A DNA stretch of 64,000 nucleotides from Massilia forsythiae (GTDB taxonomy: Bacteria; Pseudomonadota; Gammaproteobacteria; Burkholderiales; Burkholderiaceae_D). The notes beneath the pieces were generated by a model, which saw only the letters and a list, made by a program, of their open reading frames with translations, had not been told where the DNA came from and searched no databases. Both the position numbers and the translations under genes were made by a program. The stretch covers positions 5,518,001-5,582,000 of the forward strand of contig NZ_CP051685.1 of assembly GCF_012849555.1 (NCBI RefSeq). The letters are read 5' to 3'. Below, piece after piece: positions 45,400 to 55,367 of this stretch (within the stretch, counting starts at the first letter, position 1; each line of letters starts with the position of its first letter).

Positions 45400-46574
45400 T
45401 GCAGGGCGCCGCGGCACCGTCGTCGGCACCGCCCCCGCCCCCGCCCTATTGGCTGCTGGCGGAACTCACTTACCGCTGTCCGCTGCACTGCGCGTTCTGC
45501 TACAACCCGCTGCACTACGACGCCGTGCGCAACGAACTGAGCACGGCCGAATGGGTCGACGTGCTGCGCCAGGCGCGCGCGCTCGGGGCCGTACAGCTCG
45601 GCTTTTCCGGCGGCGAACCGCTGGTGCGCGACGACCTGGAAGAACTGGTGGCGGAAGCGCGCCGCCTCGGCTTCTACAGCAACCTGATCACCTCCGGCGT
45701 CGGCCTGACGGAAACGCGCATCGCCGCGCTCAAGGAAGCCGGCCTGGATCACATCCAGTTGTCGTTCCAGGATTCGACCCGCGAACTCAACGATTTCCTG
45801 AGCAGCACGCGCACCTTCGAACTGAAACGGAAGGTGGCCAGGCTGATCAAGCAGTACGATTATCCGATGGTGATGAACTGCGTGCTGCATCGCTACAACC
45901 TGCCGCACGTCGGCAAGATCATCGACATGGCGCTGGAACTGGGCGCCGAATACCTGGAACTGGCCAACACGCAGTACTACGGCTGGGCCATGAAGAACCG
46001 CGATCAGTTGATGCCGACGCTGCAGCAGGTGCGCGACGCCGAGCGCGTGGTGGCGCAGTACCGCGAGCGCATCGGCGCGCGTTGCAAGCTGCTGTTCGTG
46101 GTGCCGGATTATTTCGAGGACCGGCCCAAGGCCTGCATGAACGGCTGGGGCCAGGTATTCCTCGGCGTGGCGCCGGACGGCGTCGCGCTGCCCTGCCACA
46201 ATGCGCGCGACCTGCCCGGCCTCGACCTGCCCAACGTGCGCGACGCATCCCTGGCCGCCATCTGGCGCGACAGCCGCGCCTTCAACGCCTACCGCGGCGA
46301 CGACTGGATGCAGGAGCCCTGCCGCAGCTGCGACGAAAAGGCGCGCGACCTGGGCGGCTGCCGCTGCCAGGCCTTCATGCTGGCGGGCGACGCCGCGGCG
46401 GCCGATCCGGTGTGCGCCAAGTCGCCGCACCGGCACGAGGTCGACCGGGTGATCGCCTTTGCCGCACGCGCCGGGTCGGCCGGGTCCGCCGGGTTTACCC
46501 CGCCGGCCGCCGTCGAGCAGCCGATCCTGTTCCGTACCGATGCCAACGCGCGCAGCCTCAGGCTGAAGCCGTGA
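45399..46574 (+). CDS. pqqE: PqqA peptide cyclase PqqE (radical SAM)
   Basis: 391 residues from the ATG at 45399, which overlaps the pqqD stop (TGATG). Alternatives at 45396 and 45387 add at most four residues. The radical SAM cluster motif is CPLHCAFC (Cys27, Cys31, Cys34), then [13 protein letters not shown] for SAM binding. The SPASM half has [21 protein letters not shown] and [20 protein letters not shown], holding auxiliary Fe-S clusters. PqqE links Glu and Tyr of PqqA by a C-C bond. It is the last gene of the operon and overlaps the opposing receptor gene by 17 bp. Confidence 0.97.
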   Translation: MQGAAAPSSAPPPPPPYWLLAELTYRCPLHCAFCYNPLHYDAVRNELSTAEWVDVLRQARALGAVQLGFSGGEPLVRDDLEELVAEARRLGFYSNLITSGVGLTETRIAALKEAGLDHIQLSFQDSTRELNDFLSSTRTFELKRKVARLIKQYDYPMVMNCVLHRYNLPHVGKIIDMALELGAEYLELANTQYYGWAMKNRDQLMPTLQQVRDAERVVAQYRERIGARCKLLFVVPDYFEDRPKACMNGWGQVFLGVAPDGVALPCHNARDLPGLDLPNVRDASLAAIWRDSRAFNAYRGDDWMQEPCRSCDEKARDLGGCRCQAFMLAGDAAAADPVCAKSPHRHEVDRVIAFAARAGSAGSAGFTPPAAVEQPILFRTDANARSLRLKP

Positions 46575-48150
46575 GCCGCGCCGTACCGGCGCCGGCCCCG
46601 GCTTCCAGCTGAAAGGTATTCACCAGCCCTGCCAGCTGCCCGGCCTGCTCCTGCAGCGAACGCGACGCCGCCGCCGCCTGCTCCACCAGCGCCGCGTTCT
46701 GCAGCGTCATCTCGTCCAGCTGGACGATGGCGGCGTCGACGTGTTCGATGTCGCGGGTCTGGCTGCTGGTGGCGTCCGAGATGCGCGCGATGATGCCGGT
46801 CACCTGGTGCACTTCGTCGACCACCTTGCGCATGGTGTCGCCGGCGTGCGCCACCTGGCCGGTGCCGGCCGCCACCTTGCCGACCGAATCCTCGATCAGG
46901 GTGCGCACTTCCTTCGCCGCCGCCGCCGAACGCTGCGCCAGGTTGCGCACCTCGGCCGCCACGATGCCGAAGCCGCGGCCCTGCTCGCCGGCGCGCGCCG
47001 CTTCCACCGCCGCGTTCAGGGCCAGCAGGTTGGTCTGGAAGGCGATGCCGTCGATCACCGAGATGATGTCGACGATCTTCTGCGACGACTCGTTGATCAG
47101 GTTCATGGTCGCCACCACGTCGGCGACGGCACTGCCGCCTTCGCGCGAGACCGCGGCGGCGTCCTCTGCCAGGCGGCTGGCTTCGGACGCGTCGCCGGCG
47201 TTGCAGCGCACCGAGTCGATCAGGTGCTTCATGGCGCCGGCCACGCGCGCCAGCTCGGCCGCCTGCGATTCGGTGCGGCGCGACAGGTCGTTGTTGCCGG
47301 AGGCGATTTCGGCGGAGGCGCTGGCGATCGCATCGGTGCCGCCGCGCACCTTGCCGACGATGCCGCTCAGGCTGTCGCGCATGGCGCTCATCGCCGCCAG
47401 CAGGCTGGACGGTGCCGCGGCGCGGGTGTCGACCGGCTGCTGCAGGTCGCCGGCGGCGATGGCGTGCGCCACGCTGGAGGCATAGGCCGGCTCGCCGCCG
47501 AGCTGGCGCAGCAGGCTGCGCACCAGCATGGCGCCGACCACCGCCGCCAGCACCACGCTCAAGGCGCCCAGGGCAGCGATCGTATACCGCGCCGACGAAG
47601 CGCTGGCGGCGGCCGTGGCGCTGTCGCGCGCGCCGTTGGCCTGCAATTGTTCGAGCAGGACGCCAATATCGGCGACGATCTTGCGCCGCAAGGGCGAACA
47701 TTCCCTGACCAGGAAAGTGCCGAACTCGGCCATCTGCCCGTTCACGCGGTATTGGCGCGGCCGCTTCAGCTCGCGGCTCATCGCGTCCAGCTCTTCGCGT
47801 ACCTGCCGGTAGCGCGGCTCCGTGCCCAGCGAGGCGTCGAGCTTGAGCAGCGCCGCCTGGTACAAGGCCACGTGGCGGTCGACCGAATCGAGCTCGCGCT
47901 CGGCATCGGCGATATCGGCAAAAATATAGGCGTTGCGCGCGGAGATGCCGGTCTGGTCGAGCGCTTCGCGCACCGCATACAAGGGTTCGAGCTCGGTATT
48001 GCGGTGCGTGTCCGCCCGGTGCAAGGCCCGTTCGATGCCGCTGACCCGGGAAATCGAGAACAACGCCAGCACTAGTGTCACCGTTACAACAACTGCGAAT
48101 GCGCCATACAGCCGGGTCTTGACGCTGAATGCCGCCGGTTTTTCATCCAT
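46558..48150 (-). CDS. Methyl-accepting chemotaxis protein
   Basis: 530 residues. Topology: membrane helix 1 ([20 protein letters not shown]), a four-helix-bundle periplasmic sensor of about 150 residues (4HB_MCP-like, with [20 protein letters not shown]), helix 2 ([21 protein letters not shown]), HAMP, and the signalling domain with hairpin [20 protein letters not shown] and [21 protein letters not shown]. The tail lacks NWETF. Its signalling domain is close in wording to the receptor at the left edge of the window. It is monocistronic and divergent from the HTH-GAF regulator; ligand unknown. Confidence 0.95.
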   Translation of the reverse strand: MDEKPAAFSVKTRLYGAFAVVVTVTLVLALFSISRVSGIERALHRADTHRNTELEPLYAVREALDQTGISARNAYIFADIADAERELDSVDRHVALYQAALLKLDASLGTEPRYRQVREELDAMSRELKRPRQYRVNGQMAEFGTFLVRECSPLRRKIVADIGVLLEQLQANGARDSATAAASASSARYTIAALGALSVVLAAVVGAMLVRSLLRQLGGEPAYASSVAHAIAAGDLQQPVDTRAAAPSSLLAAMSAMRDSLSGIVGKVRGGTDAIASASAEIASGNNDLSRRTESQAAELARVAGAMKHLIDSVRCNAGDASEASRLAEDAAAVSREGGSAVADVVATMNLINESSQKIVDIISVIDGIAFQTNLLALNAAVEAARAGEQGRGFGIVAAEVRNLAQRSAAAAKEVRTLIEDSVGKVAAGTGQVAHAGDTMRKVVDEVHQVTGIIARISDATSSQTRDIEHVDAAIVQLDEMTLQNAALVEQAAAASRSLQEQAGQLAGLVNTFQLEAGAGAGTARLTASA

Positions 48151-48360
48151 ATCACTTCTCCAAGTACGTCCTGTCGCCGGGTCGCCGACATGAATCCCGG
48201 TTTGTTCGAGGAAAAATTAGCAAATCGTTCAAGATTTTTTCGTAAAATCGCGTAAATTTGATTGATTTCCCTGTGGCATCAAATTTTACTTTGAAGATGT
48301 CGCGGCAGGTGGCATTCTGTTGTCTGACTCCAAAAGAAAAATTTGCGTTCACAAATCCGT

Positions 48361-48366
48361 TATACT
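48361..48366 (+). promoter_or_regulatory. Probable -10 box of the HTH-GAF regulator gene
   Basis: TATACT lies 20 nt before the ATG at 48387 in an AT-rich divergent spacer (48151-48386). The -35 is weak; no clear hexamer lies at 16-18 bp. Confidence 0.4.
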
Positions 48367-48386
48367 GACGGGTAGTGAGGAAGTTT

Positions 48387-49142
48387 ATGCAGAGCAACAT
48401 AAAAGAAGACGATCCGATTTTGACCACCAGCGAAGTCGCGCGCCTGCTCGGCGTGGCGACCAGCACGGTGCAGATCTGGATGGAAAGCGGTGCGATCGAA
48501 TCCTGGAAGACCCCGGGAGGACACCGCCGCACCCGCATGAGCCTGGTCCAGGGCCTGCTGCACAGCGAGGAAGCGGCGCGCAACACGCCCAATCCCGGCA
48601 CCGACCCCGAATACCAGCCGGCCATCAAGCCATCGTATCCGGTCGCGTCCACCGAACGTTCGCGCCTGGCGGCGCTGGCGGCGTCGGGCCTGGTCGACAG
48701 CGAGGACGAGGCGCGCTTCGACCGCCTGGTGCGCCTGGCCTCGATGGTCACCGGATCGCCGATCGCCCTGATCTCGCTGCTGACCTCGACCCGCCAGTGG
48801 TTCAAGGCGCGCGTCGGCGTGGCGGCGCGCGAGACGCCGCGCGACTGGGCGTTCTGCTCGCACGCCATCCTCAACAACGAACTGTTCGTGGTGGAAGATG
48901 CGATGGAAGACGAGCGCTTCCGCGACAATCCGCTGGTGCAGCAGGATCCGCACATCCGCTTCTATGCCGGCGTGCCGCTGCGCGACAAGTCCGGCCAGCC
49001 GCTCGGCACCCTGTGCGTGATCGACCGCGAACCGCGCCGCCTGCGCGCCGCCGAAGTGCAGAGCCTGCTCGACCTGGCCGATATCGCTTCGTCGGAAATC
49101 CAGGGCAACGGTAACGGCAACGGCCGCAGCTCGCGTCACTGA
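48387..49142 (+). CDS. MerR/excisionase-like HTH protein with C-terminal GAF domain
   Basis: 251 residues from the ATG at 48387 (AGGA 6 nt upstream); a GTG at 48375 would add four. The N-terminal winged helix LTTSEVARLLGVATSTVQIW followed by SGAIESWKTPGGHRRTR is the MerR/excisionase DNA-binding pattern. A linker of about 40 residues is followed by a GAF domain (RLVRLASMVTGSPIALISLL, DWAFCSHAILNNELFVVEDA, FYAGVPLRDKSGQPLGTLCV), a class that often senses small molecules or redox state. The end is Asn/Gly rich. The target genes are unknown; the divergent chemotaxis receptor is the nearest candidate. Confidence 0.88.
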   Translation: MQSNIKEDDPILTTSEVARLLGVATSTVQIWMESGAIESWKTPGGHRRTRMSLVQGLLHSEEAARNTPNPGTDPEYQPAIKPSYPVASTERSRLAALAASGLVDSEDEARFDRLVRLASMVTGSPIALISLLTSTRQWFKARVGVAARETPRDWAFCSHAILNNELFVVEDAMEDERFRDNPLVQQDPHIRFYAGVPLRDKSGQPLGTLCVIDREPRRLRAAEVQSLLDLADIASSEIQGNGNGNGRSSRH

Positions 49143-49151
49143 TTCACACTG

Positions 49152-49607
49152 CTAGCGCTGCTCGGCGGCGCGGTGGCGCAGCGCATGCGCCGCTTCGCGC
49201 AACAGCTCGTCGGCGCGCTGCGGATCGGATTCGCCCAGCGCCAGTTCCTGCAGGGCTTCCGGATAGTCCAGCTGCGCCGCGCGCTCCAGCCAGCGCCGCG
49301 CCGCCGCCGGGTCGGGCGCCGTCCCCTCGCCTGCCGCCAGCATGTGCGCCAGGATGAACATCGCCTGCGGCAAGCCGCATTCGGCCGCCTCGGCCAGCAG
49401 GCGCAGCGCCGCGGCGGCGTCGCGCACACGGCCATCGCCATTGCGCAGCGCCAGCCCCAGCCGGTAAGCCGCTTCCGGCGACCACGCCTGCGCCCCCGTC
49501 GGCGCGCACTGCACCTGCTGCGCCGCAGCCTGCACGCTCCATCCAGCCAGCACCGCCAGCAGCGCCAGCTTCCTCAACCCACGATCACTTCGACAAGTCG
49601 ACCGCAT
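49152..49607 (-). CDS. Exported Sel1-like repeat protein
   Basis: 151 residues from the ATG at 49607, which overlaps the end of the nucleotidase gene by 23 nt. A TTG at 49577 would start directly at a cleaner signal peptide (LRKLALLAVLAGWSVQAAA). The mature part has Sel1/TPR-like helices: AYRLGLALRNGDGRVRDAAA, AAECGLPQAMFILAHMLAAG, and AARRWLERAAQLDYPEALQE. Such repeats mediate protein contacts. It appears to be translationally linked to the upstream nucleotidase gene. Confidence 0.75.
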   Translation of the reverse strand: MRSTCRSDRGLRKLALLAVLAGWSVQAAAQQVQCAPTGAQAWSPEAAYRLGLALRNGDGRVRDAAAALRLLAEAAECGLPQAMFILAHMLAAGEGTAPDPAAARRWLERAAQLDYPEALQELALGESDPQRADELLREAAHALRHRAAEQR

Positions 49608-51612
49608 ACAGCGCAAAGCCCTTGCCGGCGCCGTCATCCTCGCGCAGCACCGACACGTTGGCCAGATTCGCCGCGCGCGCCAGCTCGATCTTGCCCGGCG
49701 CCGCATGGAACACCACCGGCCCCTTGGTTGCCACCGGCGCGAAACGCCAGCTGCGCTGGGCGCCGTTGGCCGCGCGCGACAGGCGCTTGGCGTCGCGGAT
49801 GTAGGCGATCAGCACGTCGCGGCTGGCGTCCGGCGAGGCCAGCACGGTGCGGCTGCCGTCCAGCCCGGGGAAGTTGCCGCCGCCGCTGGCGCGGTAGTTG
49901 TTGGTGGCGACCAGGAAGGCTTGCCGCTCCGTCACCGGCGCGCCACGCAGCTGCAGCTTGACGATGCGCCTGCCGGGCGGCTGGGTGACGTCGATCTCGT
50001 AGCTCAGCTCGGGCGAGGTGACGGTGTCGAAGTTATAGCTCGGGAAAGCCGGATTGATCAGCTCCTGGGCCTCGGTCCTGTGCGGGTCGATGGTGTTGAA
50101 GCGCCCCGCCGCCTTTTCCAGCCAGGCCTTTAGTCCGGCGCCGTCGACCTTCACCGCAGTCAGCGCGTTCGGATACAGGTACAGGTCGGCCGCGTTGTTC
50201 AGCGCCAGGCTGCCGGCCGCCACGTCGGTGTAGTCGCCCACGCCGGCATTGCCGCTCTTGAACGCGGCCGCCATCGACAGCACCGGCAGCTGCGCGTACT
50301 GCGGCAGGTTGGCCTGCACGTACTTGCGCACGTAGTCGGTCTGGGCCTGGTTGACCACCTGGATCGCTGCCGGGTCGCCGACGTCGGCGAAATAGCTCGA
50401 CATGCGGAAGTCGGTGCTGCCCACCGGGGTCTGGACGTAGCGGATGGTGGCCTCGTGCTCGGCGCGCACCAGTTCCATCACCGCCGGATCGGCGGCCACG
50501 AAGGACTTGTCGGCCTGCTGGGTGGCGCGCGTCTCGACCACGGTGGCGTCCTGCTCCACCCGCCAGCGCTTGCCGTCGTGGCGCAGGGCCAGGCGCACCA
50601 CGCCCAGGTTCTTGCCCCACAAATTGGCCATCACGGTGGGCACGCCGAACACGGTGCCGCGCGCCTTGTCGACGTGCGGCAGGTTGAACTGCGGGACCGT
50701 GCTGGCCGGGTTCGGGAACAGCTGGTGCGAGTGGCCCAGCAACAGCGCATCGATGCCGGGCACCTGGGCCAGGTGGTAGTTGCCGTTTTCCATGCCTGGG
50801 GAATACGGACTGGCGTCCAGGCCGCCGTGCGAGATCGCCACGATCACGTCGGCGCCCTGGCGCCGCATCTCGGGCAGGTAGCGGCGCGCGGTCTCGACCA
50901 CGCCTTCGGTGTAGACCTTGCCTTCCAGCCAGCGCTTGTCCCAGGCCAGGATGGTCGGCGTGGTGAAGCCGATGATCCCGACTTTCACCACTGCCTCGAC
51001 CGGCTTGCCGCCAGGCCCCAACGCCTTGACGCGCTTTTCGATGATTTTATAGGGCGCGAAGATCGGCTCGCGCGTCTTGACGCTGTAGACGTTGGCCAGC
51101 ACCAGCGGGAAGCCGGGGCCGCGGCAGGCGGCGCCCTTGCCTGCCGCCTGGCCGGGCAGGTCGAAGCGCCGGCCGCTGACCTGGCCCAGGAAGCCCAGGC
51201 CGTAGTTGAAGTCGTGGTTGCCGATGCCGCCGCCGTCGTAGCCGAGCTTTTGCATGACCTTGTAGATGCCGAGCTGCTCGTCGCACGCGACCGGCTTCAC
51301 GACGGCCTGGTAATCGGCCAGCGCGGTGCCCTGGATGGTGTCGCCGTTGTCGAACAGCAGGGTATTCGGAAAGTCGCGGCGCGCCTGGGCGATCAGGGTC
51401 GCGGTGCGGTCCAGGCCCAGCGCCGGCTCGGGCGCCAGCTTGAAGTAGTCGTAGCCGACCACGTTGGCATGGATGTCGGTGGTTTCCAGGATCGCCAGGA
51501 CGGCGCCGGTGCCGGCGGCGAGTTGCGCGCCGGACGCGGCGCCGGCGCTGGACGCCGCCAGCAGCGCGGCGGGAAGAAGCGGAAGGAGACGGCACGGCGG
51601 CAGGGTCGGCAT
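49585..51612 (-). CDS. cpdB: Periplasmic 2',3'-cyclic-nucleotide 2'-phosphodiesterase/3'-nucleotidase
   Basis: 675 residues from MPTLPPCRLLPLL (ATG 51612); an upstream start at 51690 would add 26. A signal peptide ends near SSAGAASG. The calcineurin-like metallophosphatase domain shows ILETTDIHANVVGYDY, LFDNGDTIQG, GGIGNHDFNYG, VAISHGGLD and LLLGHSHQLFP. The C-terminal 5'-nucleotidase domain has SYFADVGDPAAIQVVNQAQ, NNAADLYLYPNALTAVK and LVATNNYRASGGGNFPG. CpdB hydrolyses 2',3'-cyclic nucleotides and 3'-nucleotides in the periplasm for nucleoside salvage. It is divergent from prfB. Confidence 0.92.
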   Translation of the reverse strand: MPTLPPCRLLPLLPAALLAASSAGAASGAQLAAGTGAVLAILETTDIHANVVGYDYFKLAPEPALGLDRTATLIAQARRDFPNTLLFDNGDTIQGTALADYQAVVKPVACDEQLGIYKVMQKLGYDGGGIGNHDFNYGLGFLGQVSGRRFDLPGQAAGKGAACRGPGFPLVLANVYSVKTREPIFAPYKIIEKRVKALGPGGKPVEAVVKVGIIGFTTPTILAWDKRWLEGKVYTEGVVETARRYLPEMRRQGADVIVAISHGGLDASPYSPGMENGNYHLAQVPGIDALLLGHSHQLFPNPASTVPQFNLPHVDKARGTVFGVPTVMANLWGKNLGVVRLALRHDGKRWRVEQDATVVETRATQQADKSFVAADPAVMELVRAEHEATIRYVQTPVGSTDFRMSSYFADVGDPAAIQVVNQAQTDYVRKYVQANLPQYAQLPVLSMAAAFKSGNAGVGDYTDVAAGSLALNNAADLYLYPNALTAVKVDGAGLKAWLEKAAGRFNTIDPHRTEAQELINPAFPSYNFDTVTSPELSYEIDVTQPPGRRIVKLQLRGAPVTERQAFLVATNNYRASGGGNFPGLDGSRTVLASPDASRDVLIAYIRDAKRLSRAANGAQRSWRFAPVATKGPVVFHAAPGKIELARAANLANVSVLREDDGAGKGFALYAVDLSK

Positions 51613-51720
51613 GGCGGTTTCGAAGGCGGCAAAAGGGCCATGATACGGCAGTGCGATGTTGCGCAGCAAGAATAGCGCTGCGCGCCGCATGCCGTTATAC
51701 GATATGGCCTCGCGCTCCGG

Positions 51721-51726
51721 TATAAT
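51721..51726 (+). promoter_or_regulatory. -10 box upstream of prfB
   Basis: A perfect TATAAT 39 nt before the prfB ATG. A -35 hexamer is not convincing at 16-18 bp. Confidence 0.5.
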
Positions 51727-51765
51727 CGAGGGTTCGATTCAACCACCAATAAAACGTGACCGACC

Positions 51766-52870
51766 ATGGAAGCTGAACGCATCAACGCCCTCTCCGCCCT
51801 GCTGAACGACCTGACCAGCCGTGAAGCCGAACTTCGGAGGTATCTTTGACTTCGATCGGAAGTCGGAGAAACTAGAGCAGGTCAACCAGGAACTCGAAGA
51901 CCCGGAAATCTGGAGCGACCAGAAGCGCGCCCAGGAACTCGGCAAGGAAAAGAAGGCGCTGGAAGGCGTCGTGCTGACGCTGGAAAAGGCGAAAGCCGAC
52001 CTGGCCGACTCGAACGACCTGTTCGAGATGGCGCGCGAGGAAGGCGACGACGACACGCTGGAATCGGTGTCGGGCGATGCCGATGAAGTGCGCAAGGTCA
52101 TCGAGGCGATGGAATTCCGCCGCATGTTCAGCAACCCGATGGACCACGCCAGCTGCTTCATCGACATCCAGGCCGGCGCCGGCGGCACCGAAGCCCAGGA
52201 CTGGGCCTCGATGCTGATGCGCCAGTACCTGCGCTATTGCGAGCGCAAGGGCTTCAAGCCGGAAGTCATGGAACTGTCCGAGGGCGAGGTCGCGGGCATC
52301 AAGACCGCCACCATCAAGGTCGACGGCGAGTACGCCTACGGCCACCTGCGCACCGAGACCGGCGTGCACCGCCTGGTGCGCAAGTCGCCGTTCGACTCGG
52401 CCAACGGGCGCCACACCTCGTTCTCGTCGATCTTCGTGTACCCGGAAGTGGACGAATCGATCGAGATCGACATCAACCCGGCCGACGTGCGCATCGATAC
52501 CTACCGCGCCTCCGGCGCCGGCGGCCAGCACATCAACAAGACCGACTCCGCGGTGCGCCTGACGCACGCCCCGTCGGGCATCGTGGTGCAGTGCCAGAAC
52601 GACCGTTCGCAGCACCGCAACAAGGCCGAGGCCTTCGACATGCTGCGCGCCAAGCTGTTCGAGCTGGAGCTGCGCAAGCGCATGGCCGAGCAGCAGAAGC
52701 TGGAAGACTCGAAGACCGACGTCGGCTGGGGCCACCAGATCCGCTCGTACGTGCTGGACCAGTCGCGCATCAAGGACCTGCGCACCAACTTCGAGACCGG
52801 CAACACCAAGGGCGTGCTGGACGGCGACCTGGACGACTTCATCTCGGCCTCGCTGAAGCAGGGAGTGTGA
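51766..52870 (+). CDS. prfB: Peptide chain release factor 2, with programmed +1 frameshift
   Basis: The zero frame runs from the ATG at 51766 through 27 codons, [20 protein letters not shown] ending ELRRYL, to an in-frame TGA at 51847-51849. The +1 frame continues from GAC at 51848 ([11 protein letters not shown]) to 52870, giving a 367-residue product, matching RF2. The shift site is CTT-TGA-C with the stimulatory GGAGG (51836-51840) three bases upstream, the classical autoregulatory signal. Functional motifs are [10 protein letters not shown] (SPF stop-codon reader) and [18 protein letters not shown] (GGQ peptide release). Low RF2 favours the shift and restores its level. lysS follows one gene later. 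Confidence 0.98.
51836..51850 (+). promoter_or_regulatory. RF2 recoding signal
   Basis: GGAGG-TAT-CTT-TGA-C: an internal Shine-Dalgarno three bases before the slippery CTT and the UGA-C stop. Ribosomes slip +1 from CTT to TTT when RF2 is scarce. Confidence 0.97.
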
Positions 52871-52872
52871 GC

Positions 52873-53610
52873 ATGACGCAGACGGTTTCCAACCCCGGCC
52901 GCCACGCCTTCATCTTCGACATGGACGGCACCATCGTCGACAACATGGCGTACCACACGACGTCCTGGCTGCAGTTCTTTTCGCGCCGCGGCTTCGACTA
53001 TGAGCCCGACACCTTCTTCCGCGAGACCGCCGGCGCCCAGGGCAGCGAGATCCTGCGCCTGCGCCTCGGCGCCGACCTGCCGGACTTCGAGGTCGCCCTG
53101 CTGGCGCAGGAAAAGGATGCGCTGTACCGCGAGCTGTACGGCCCGCACCGCCGTACCATCGACGGCTTCGACGACCTGGTGGTGCAGGCGCGCGCGCACG
53201 GCGTGCCGCTGGCGGTGGCCACCTCGGCGCCGCCGGCCAACATCGTGTTCACGCTCGACGAGATGGACATCCGGCGCCACTTCGACGCCGTGGTCGGCGC
53301 CGCCGACGTCGAGCGCGGCAAGCCGCACCCGGACGTGTTCCTGAAGGCGGCCGAGACGCTGGGCGCCGATCCGGCCCACTGCATCGTGTTCGAGGACGCG
53401 CCGCTGGGCGTGGAAGCGGCGCGCCGCGCCGGCATGCGCGCGGTGGTGCTGACCACCACCCTGCCCGCCTCGGACTTCGCGCAGTTCGACAACGTGATCC
53501 GCATCGTGCGCGACTTTTCCCAGCTGACCCTGGCCGACTTGTTCGACGACGAAGCGGCGCCCGGCGAACCGGCGCCCGGCGCACCGCAGGCCGGCCGTCC
53601 GGCGGCCTGA
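52873..53610 (+). CDS. HAD-superfamily phosphatase, beta-phosphoglucomutase-like
   Basis: 245 residues. HAD motif I is [14 protein letters not shown] with two catalytic Asp residues, motif [11 protein letters not shown], motif [17 protein letters not shown] and motif [21 protein letters not shown] helical cap domain (about residues 20-90) follows motif I, as in subclass I enzymes such as phosphoglycolate phosphatase or beta-phosphoglucomutase. The C-terminus adds a Pro/Ala-rich tail. It lies 2 nt after prfB and 25 nt before lysS, suggesting one transcript. Substrate not determinable. Confidence 0.9.
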   Translation: MTQTVSNPGRHAFIFDMDGTIVDNMAYHTTSWLQFFSRRGFDYEPDTFFRETAGAQGSEILRLRLGADLPDFEVALLAQEKDALYRELYGPHRRTIDGFDDLVVQARAHGVPLAVATSAPPANIVFTLDEMDIRRHFDAVVGAADVERGKPHPDVFLKAAETLGADPAHCIVFEDAPLGVEAARRAGMRAVVLTTTLPASDFAQFDNVIRIVRDFSQLTLADLFDDEAAPGEPAPGAPQAGRPAA

Positions 53611-53635
53611 TACCGAAACGAGATTGAATCCTGAC

Positions 53636-55198
53636 ATGAGCAACGACAACCAAGAACAAACCGGCCAGGAACAAGCCGGCCAGGCCCAGACCACACTGGG
53701 CGCCGACGACAACAAGATCATCGCCGAGCGCCGCGCCAAGCTGGGCGCGATCCGCGCCAGGGGCGTGGCCTTCCCCAACGACTTCGTCCCGCAGCATAAG
53801 GCGGCCGACCTGGTCGAGCAGTACGGCGGCTGGACCCGCGAAGAACTGGAAGCCGAGCCGCAACAGGTGGTGCTGGCCGGGCGCATGATGCTGCGCCGCG
53901 AAGCCGGCAAGAAGGCGGCGTTCGCGACGCTGCAGGACGCCTCCGGCGTGCGCGCCGATGGCCGCATCCAGATCTACGTCACCCTCGACAACGCCGGCGA
54001 GGAAGCCATGGAAGCGCTGCGCAGCTACGACCTGGGAGACATCCTGGGCGTGGAAGGCACCCTGTTCAAGACCAAGGTCGAGGAACTGACCGTCAAGGTG
54101 ACCAAGCTGCGCCTGATCACCAAGTCGCTGCGCCCGCTGCCGGACAAGTTCCACGGCCTGGCGGACCAGGAGACCAAGTACCGCCAGCGCTACGTCGACC
54201 TGATCATGAACGAGGAAACGCGCCGCACCTTCAAGGCGCGCACCGCCGCGATCGCGTCGATCCGCCGCTTCATGCAGGAACACCAGTTCATGGAAGTGGA
54301 AACGCCGATGCTGCACCCGATCCCGGGCGGCGCCGCGGCCAAACCCTTCGTCACCCACCACAATGCGCTGGACATGCAGATGTTCCTGCGCATCGCGCCG
54401 GAGCTGTACCTGAAGCGCCTGGTGGTCGGCGGCTTCGACCGGGTGTTCGAGATCAACCGTAACTTCCGCAACGAGGGCGTGTCGATCCGCCACAACCCGG
54501 AATTCACGATGATGGAGTTCTACGCCGCCTACACCGACTACAAGTGGCTGATGGACTTCACCGAGGCGGTGATCCGCCAGGCCGCGACCGATGCCCACGG
54601 CACCGCCGAGCTGACCTACGGCGGCCGCGCGCTGGATTTGTCGAAGCCATTCCACCGCCTGACCATCGTCCAGGCGATCAACAAGTTCGCGCCCGGCTAC
54701 AGCGACGCGCAGCTGCACGACATGGACTTCCTGAAGGCGGAGCTGGCGAAATTCGGCGTCAAGCCGCACGCGGTGGCCGGCCTGGGCGCGCTGCAGCTGG
54801 CGCTGTTCGAGGAAACCGCCGAAGCGCAGCTGTGGGAGCCGACCTTCATCATCGACTACCCGGTCGAAGTGTCGCCGCTGGCGCGCGCTTCCGACACGGT
54901 CGACGGCATCACCGAGCGCTTCGAGCTGTTCATGGTCGGCCGCGAGATCGCCAACGGCTTCTCCGAGCTGAACGATCCGGAAGACCAGGCGGCGCGCTTC
55001 CTGGCGCAGGTGGAAGCCAAGGATGCCGGCGACGAGGAAGCGATGTTCTACGACGCCGACTACATCCGCGCGCTGGAATACGGCATGCCGCCGGCCGGCG
55101 GCTGCGGCATCGGCATCGACCGCCTGATGATGATCATCACCGATTCGCCGAACATCCGCGACGTGCTGCTGTTCCCGCACCTGCGCAAGGAAGATTGA
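53636..55198 (+). CDS. lysS: Lysyl-tRNA synthetase, class II
   Basis: 520 residues from the ATG at 53636; a TTG at 53624 could add four. An N-terminal OB-fold anticodon domain ([29 protein letters not shown]) precedes the class II catalytic core: motif 1 around [20 protein letters not shown], motif 2 [20 protein letters not shown] then EFTMMEFY, and motif 3 [20 protein letters not shown]. It charges tRNA-Lys. It is followed by an intrinsic terminator. The prfB - HAD - lysS order places two translation genes together, as in E. coli prfB-lysS. Confidence 0.98.
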   Translation: MSNDNQEQTGQEQAGQAQTTLGADDNKIIAERRAKLGAIRARGVAFPNDFVPQHKAADLVEQYGGWTREELEAEPQQVVLAGRMMLRREAGKKAAFATLQDASGVRADGRIQIYVTLDNAGEEAMEALRSYDLGDILGVEGTLFKTKVEELTVKVTKLRLITKSLRPLPDKFHGLADQETKYRQRYVDLIMNEETRRTFKARTAAIASIRRFMQEHQFMEVETPMLHPIPGGAAAKPFVTHHNALDMQMFLRIAPELYLKRLVVGGFDRVFEINRNFRNEGVSIRHNPEFTMMEFYAAYTDYKWLMDFTEAVIRQAATDAHGTAELTYGGRALDLSKPFHRLTIVQAINKFAPGYSDAQLHDMDFLKAELAKFGVKPHAVAGLGALQLALFEETAEAQLWEPTFIIDYPVEVSPLARASDTVDGITERFELFMVGREIANGFSELNDPEDQAARFLAQVEAKDAGDEEAMFYDADYIRALEYGMPPAGGCGIGIDRLMMIITDSPNIRDVLLFPHLRKED

Positions 55199-55225
55199 TC
55201 GGATCGTGGTAACGACATGAACCAA

Positions 55226-55247
55226 GGGGCGCCGCGGCGCCCCTTTT
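55226..55247 (+). terminator. Intrinsic terminator after lysS
   Basis: The stem GGGGCGC / GCGCCCC (55226-55232, 55237-55243) has loop CGCG and is followed by TTTT. Confidence 0.85.
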
Positions 55248-55270
55248 CGTTCCCTGCGCCGGCCTCGATT

Positions 55271-55300
55271 CGTCGTTCCCGCGCAGGCGGGAATCCATGC
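55271..55300. repeat. Dispersed REP-like palindrome, divergent copy
   Basis: The arms TTCCCGC / GCGGGAA (55276-55282, 55287-55293) enclose GCAG and are flanked by CGTCG and TCCATGC. This is the variant type of the family. It pairs in inverted orientation with the next copy. Confidence 0.75.
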
Positions 55301-55320
55301 ATCGCTACGCCTGGAAGCTC

Positions 55321-55351
55321 AGCATGGGTCCCCGCCTGCGCGGGGACGACG
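55321..55351. repeat. Dispersed REP-like palindrome, canonical copy
   Basis: The arms GTCCCCGC / GCGGGGAC (55328-55335, 55340-55347) enclose CTGC, with flanks AGCATGG and GACG. It lies between lysS and ppnN. Confidence 0.8.
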
Positions 55352-55367
55352 TCATTACGCTAGCGGT

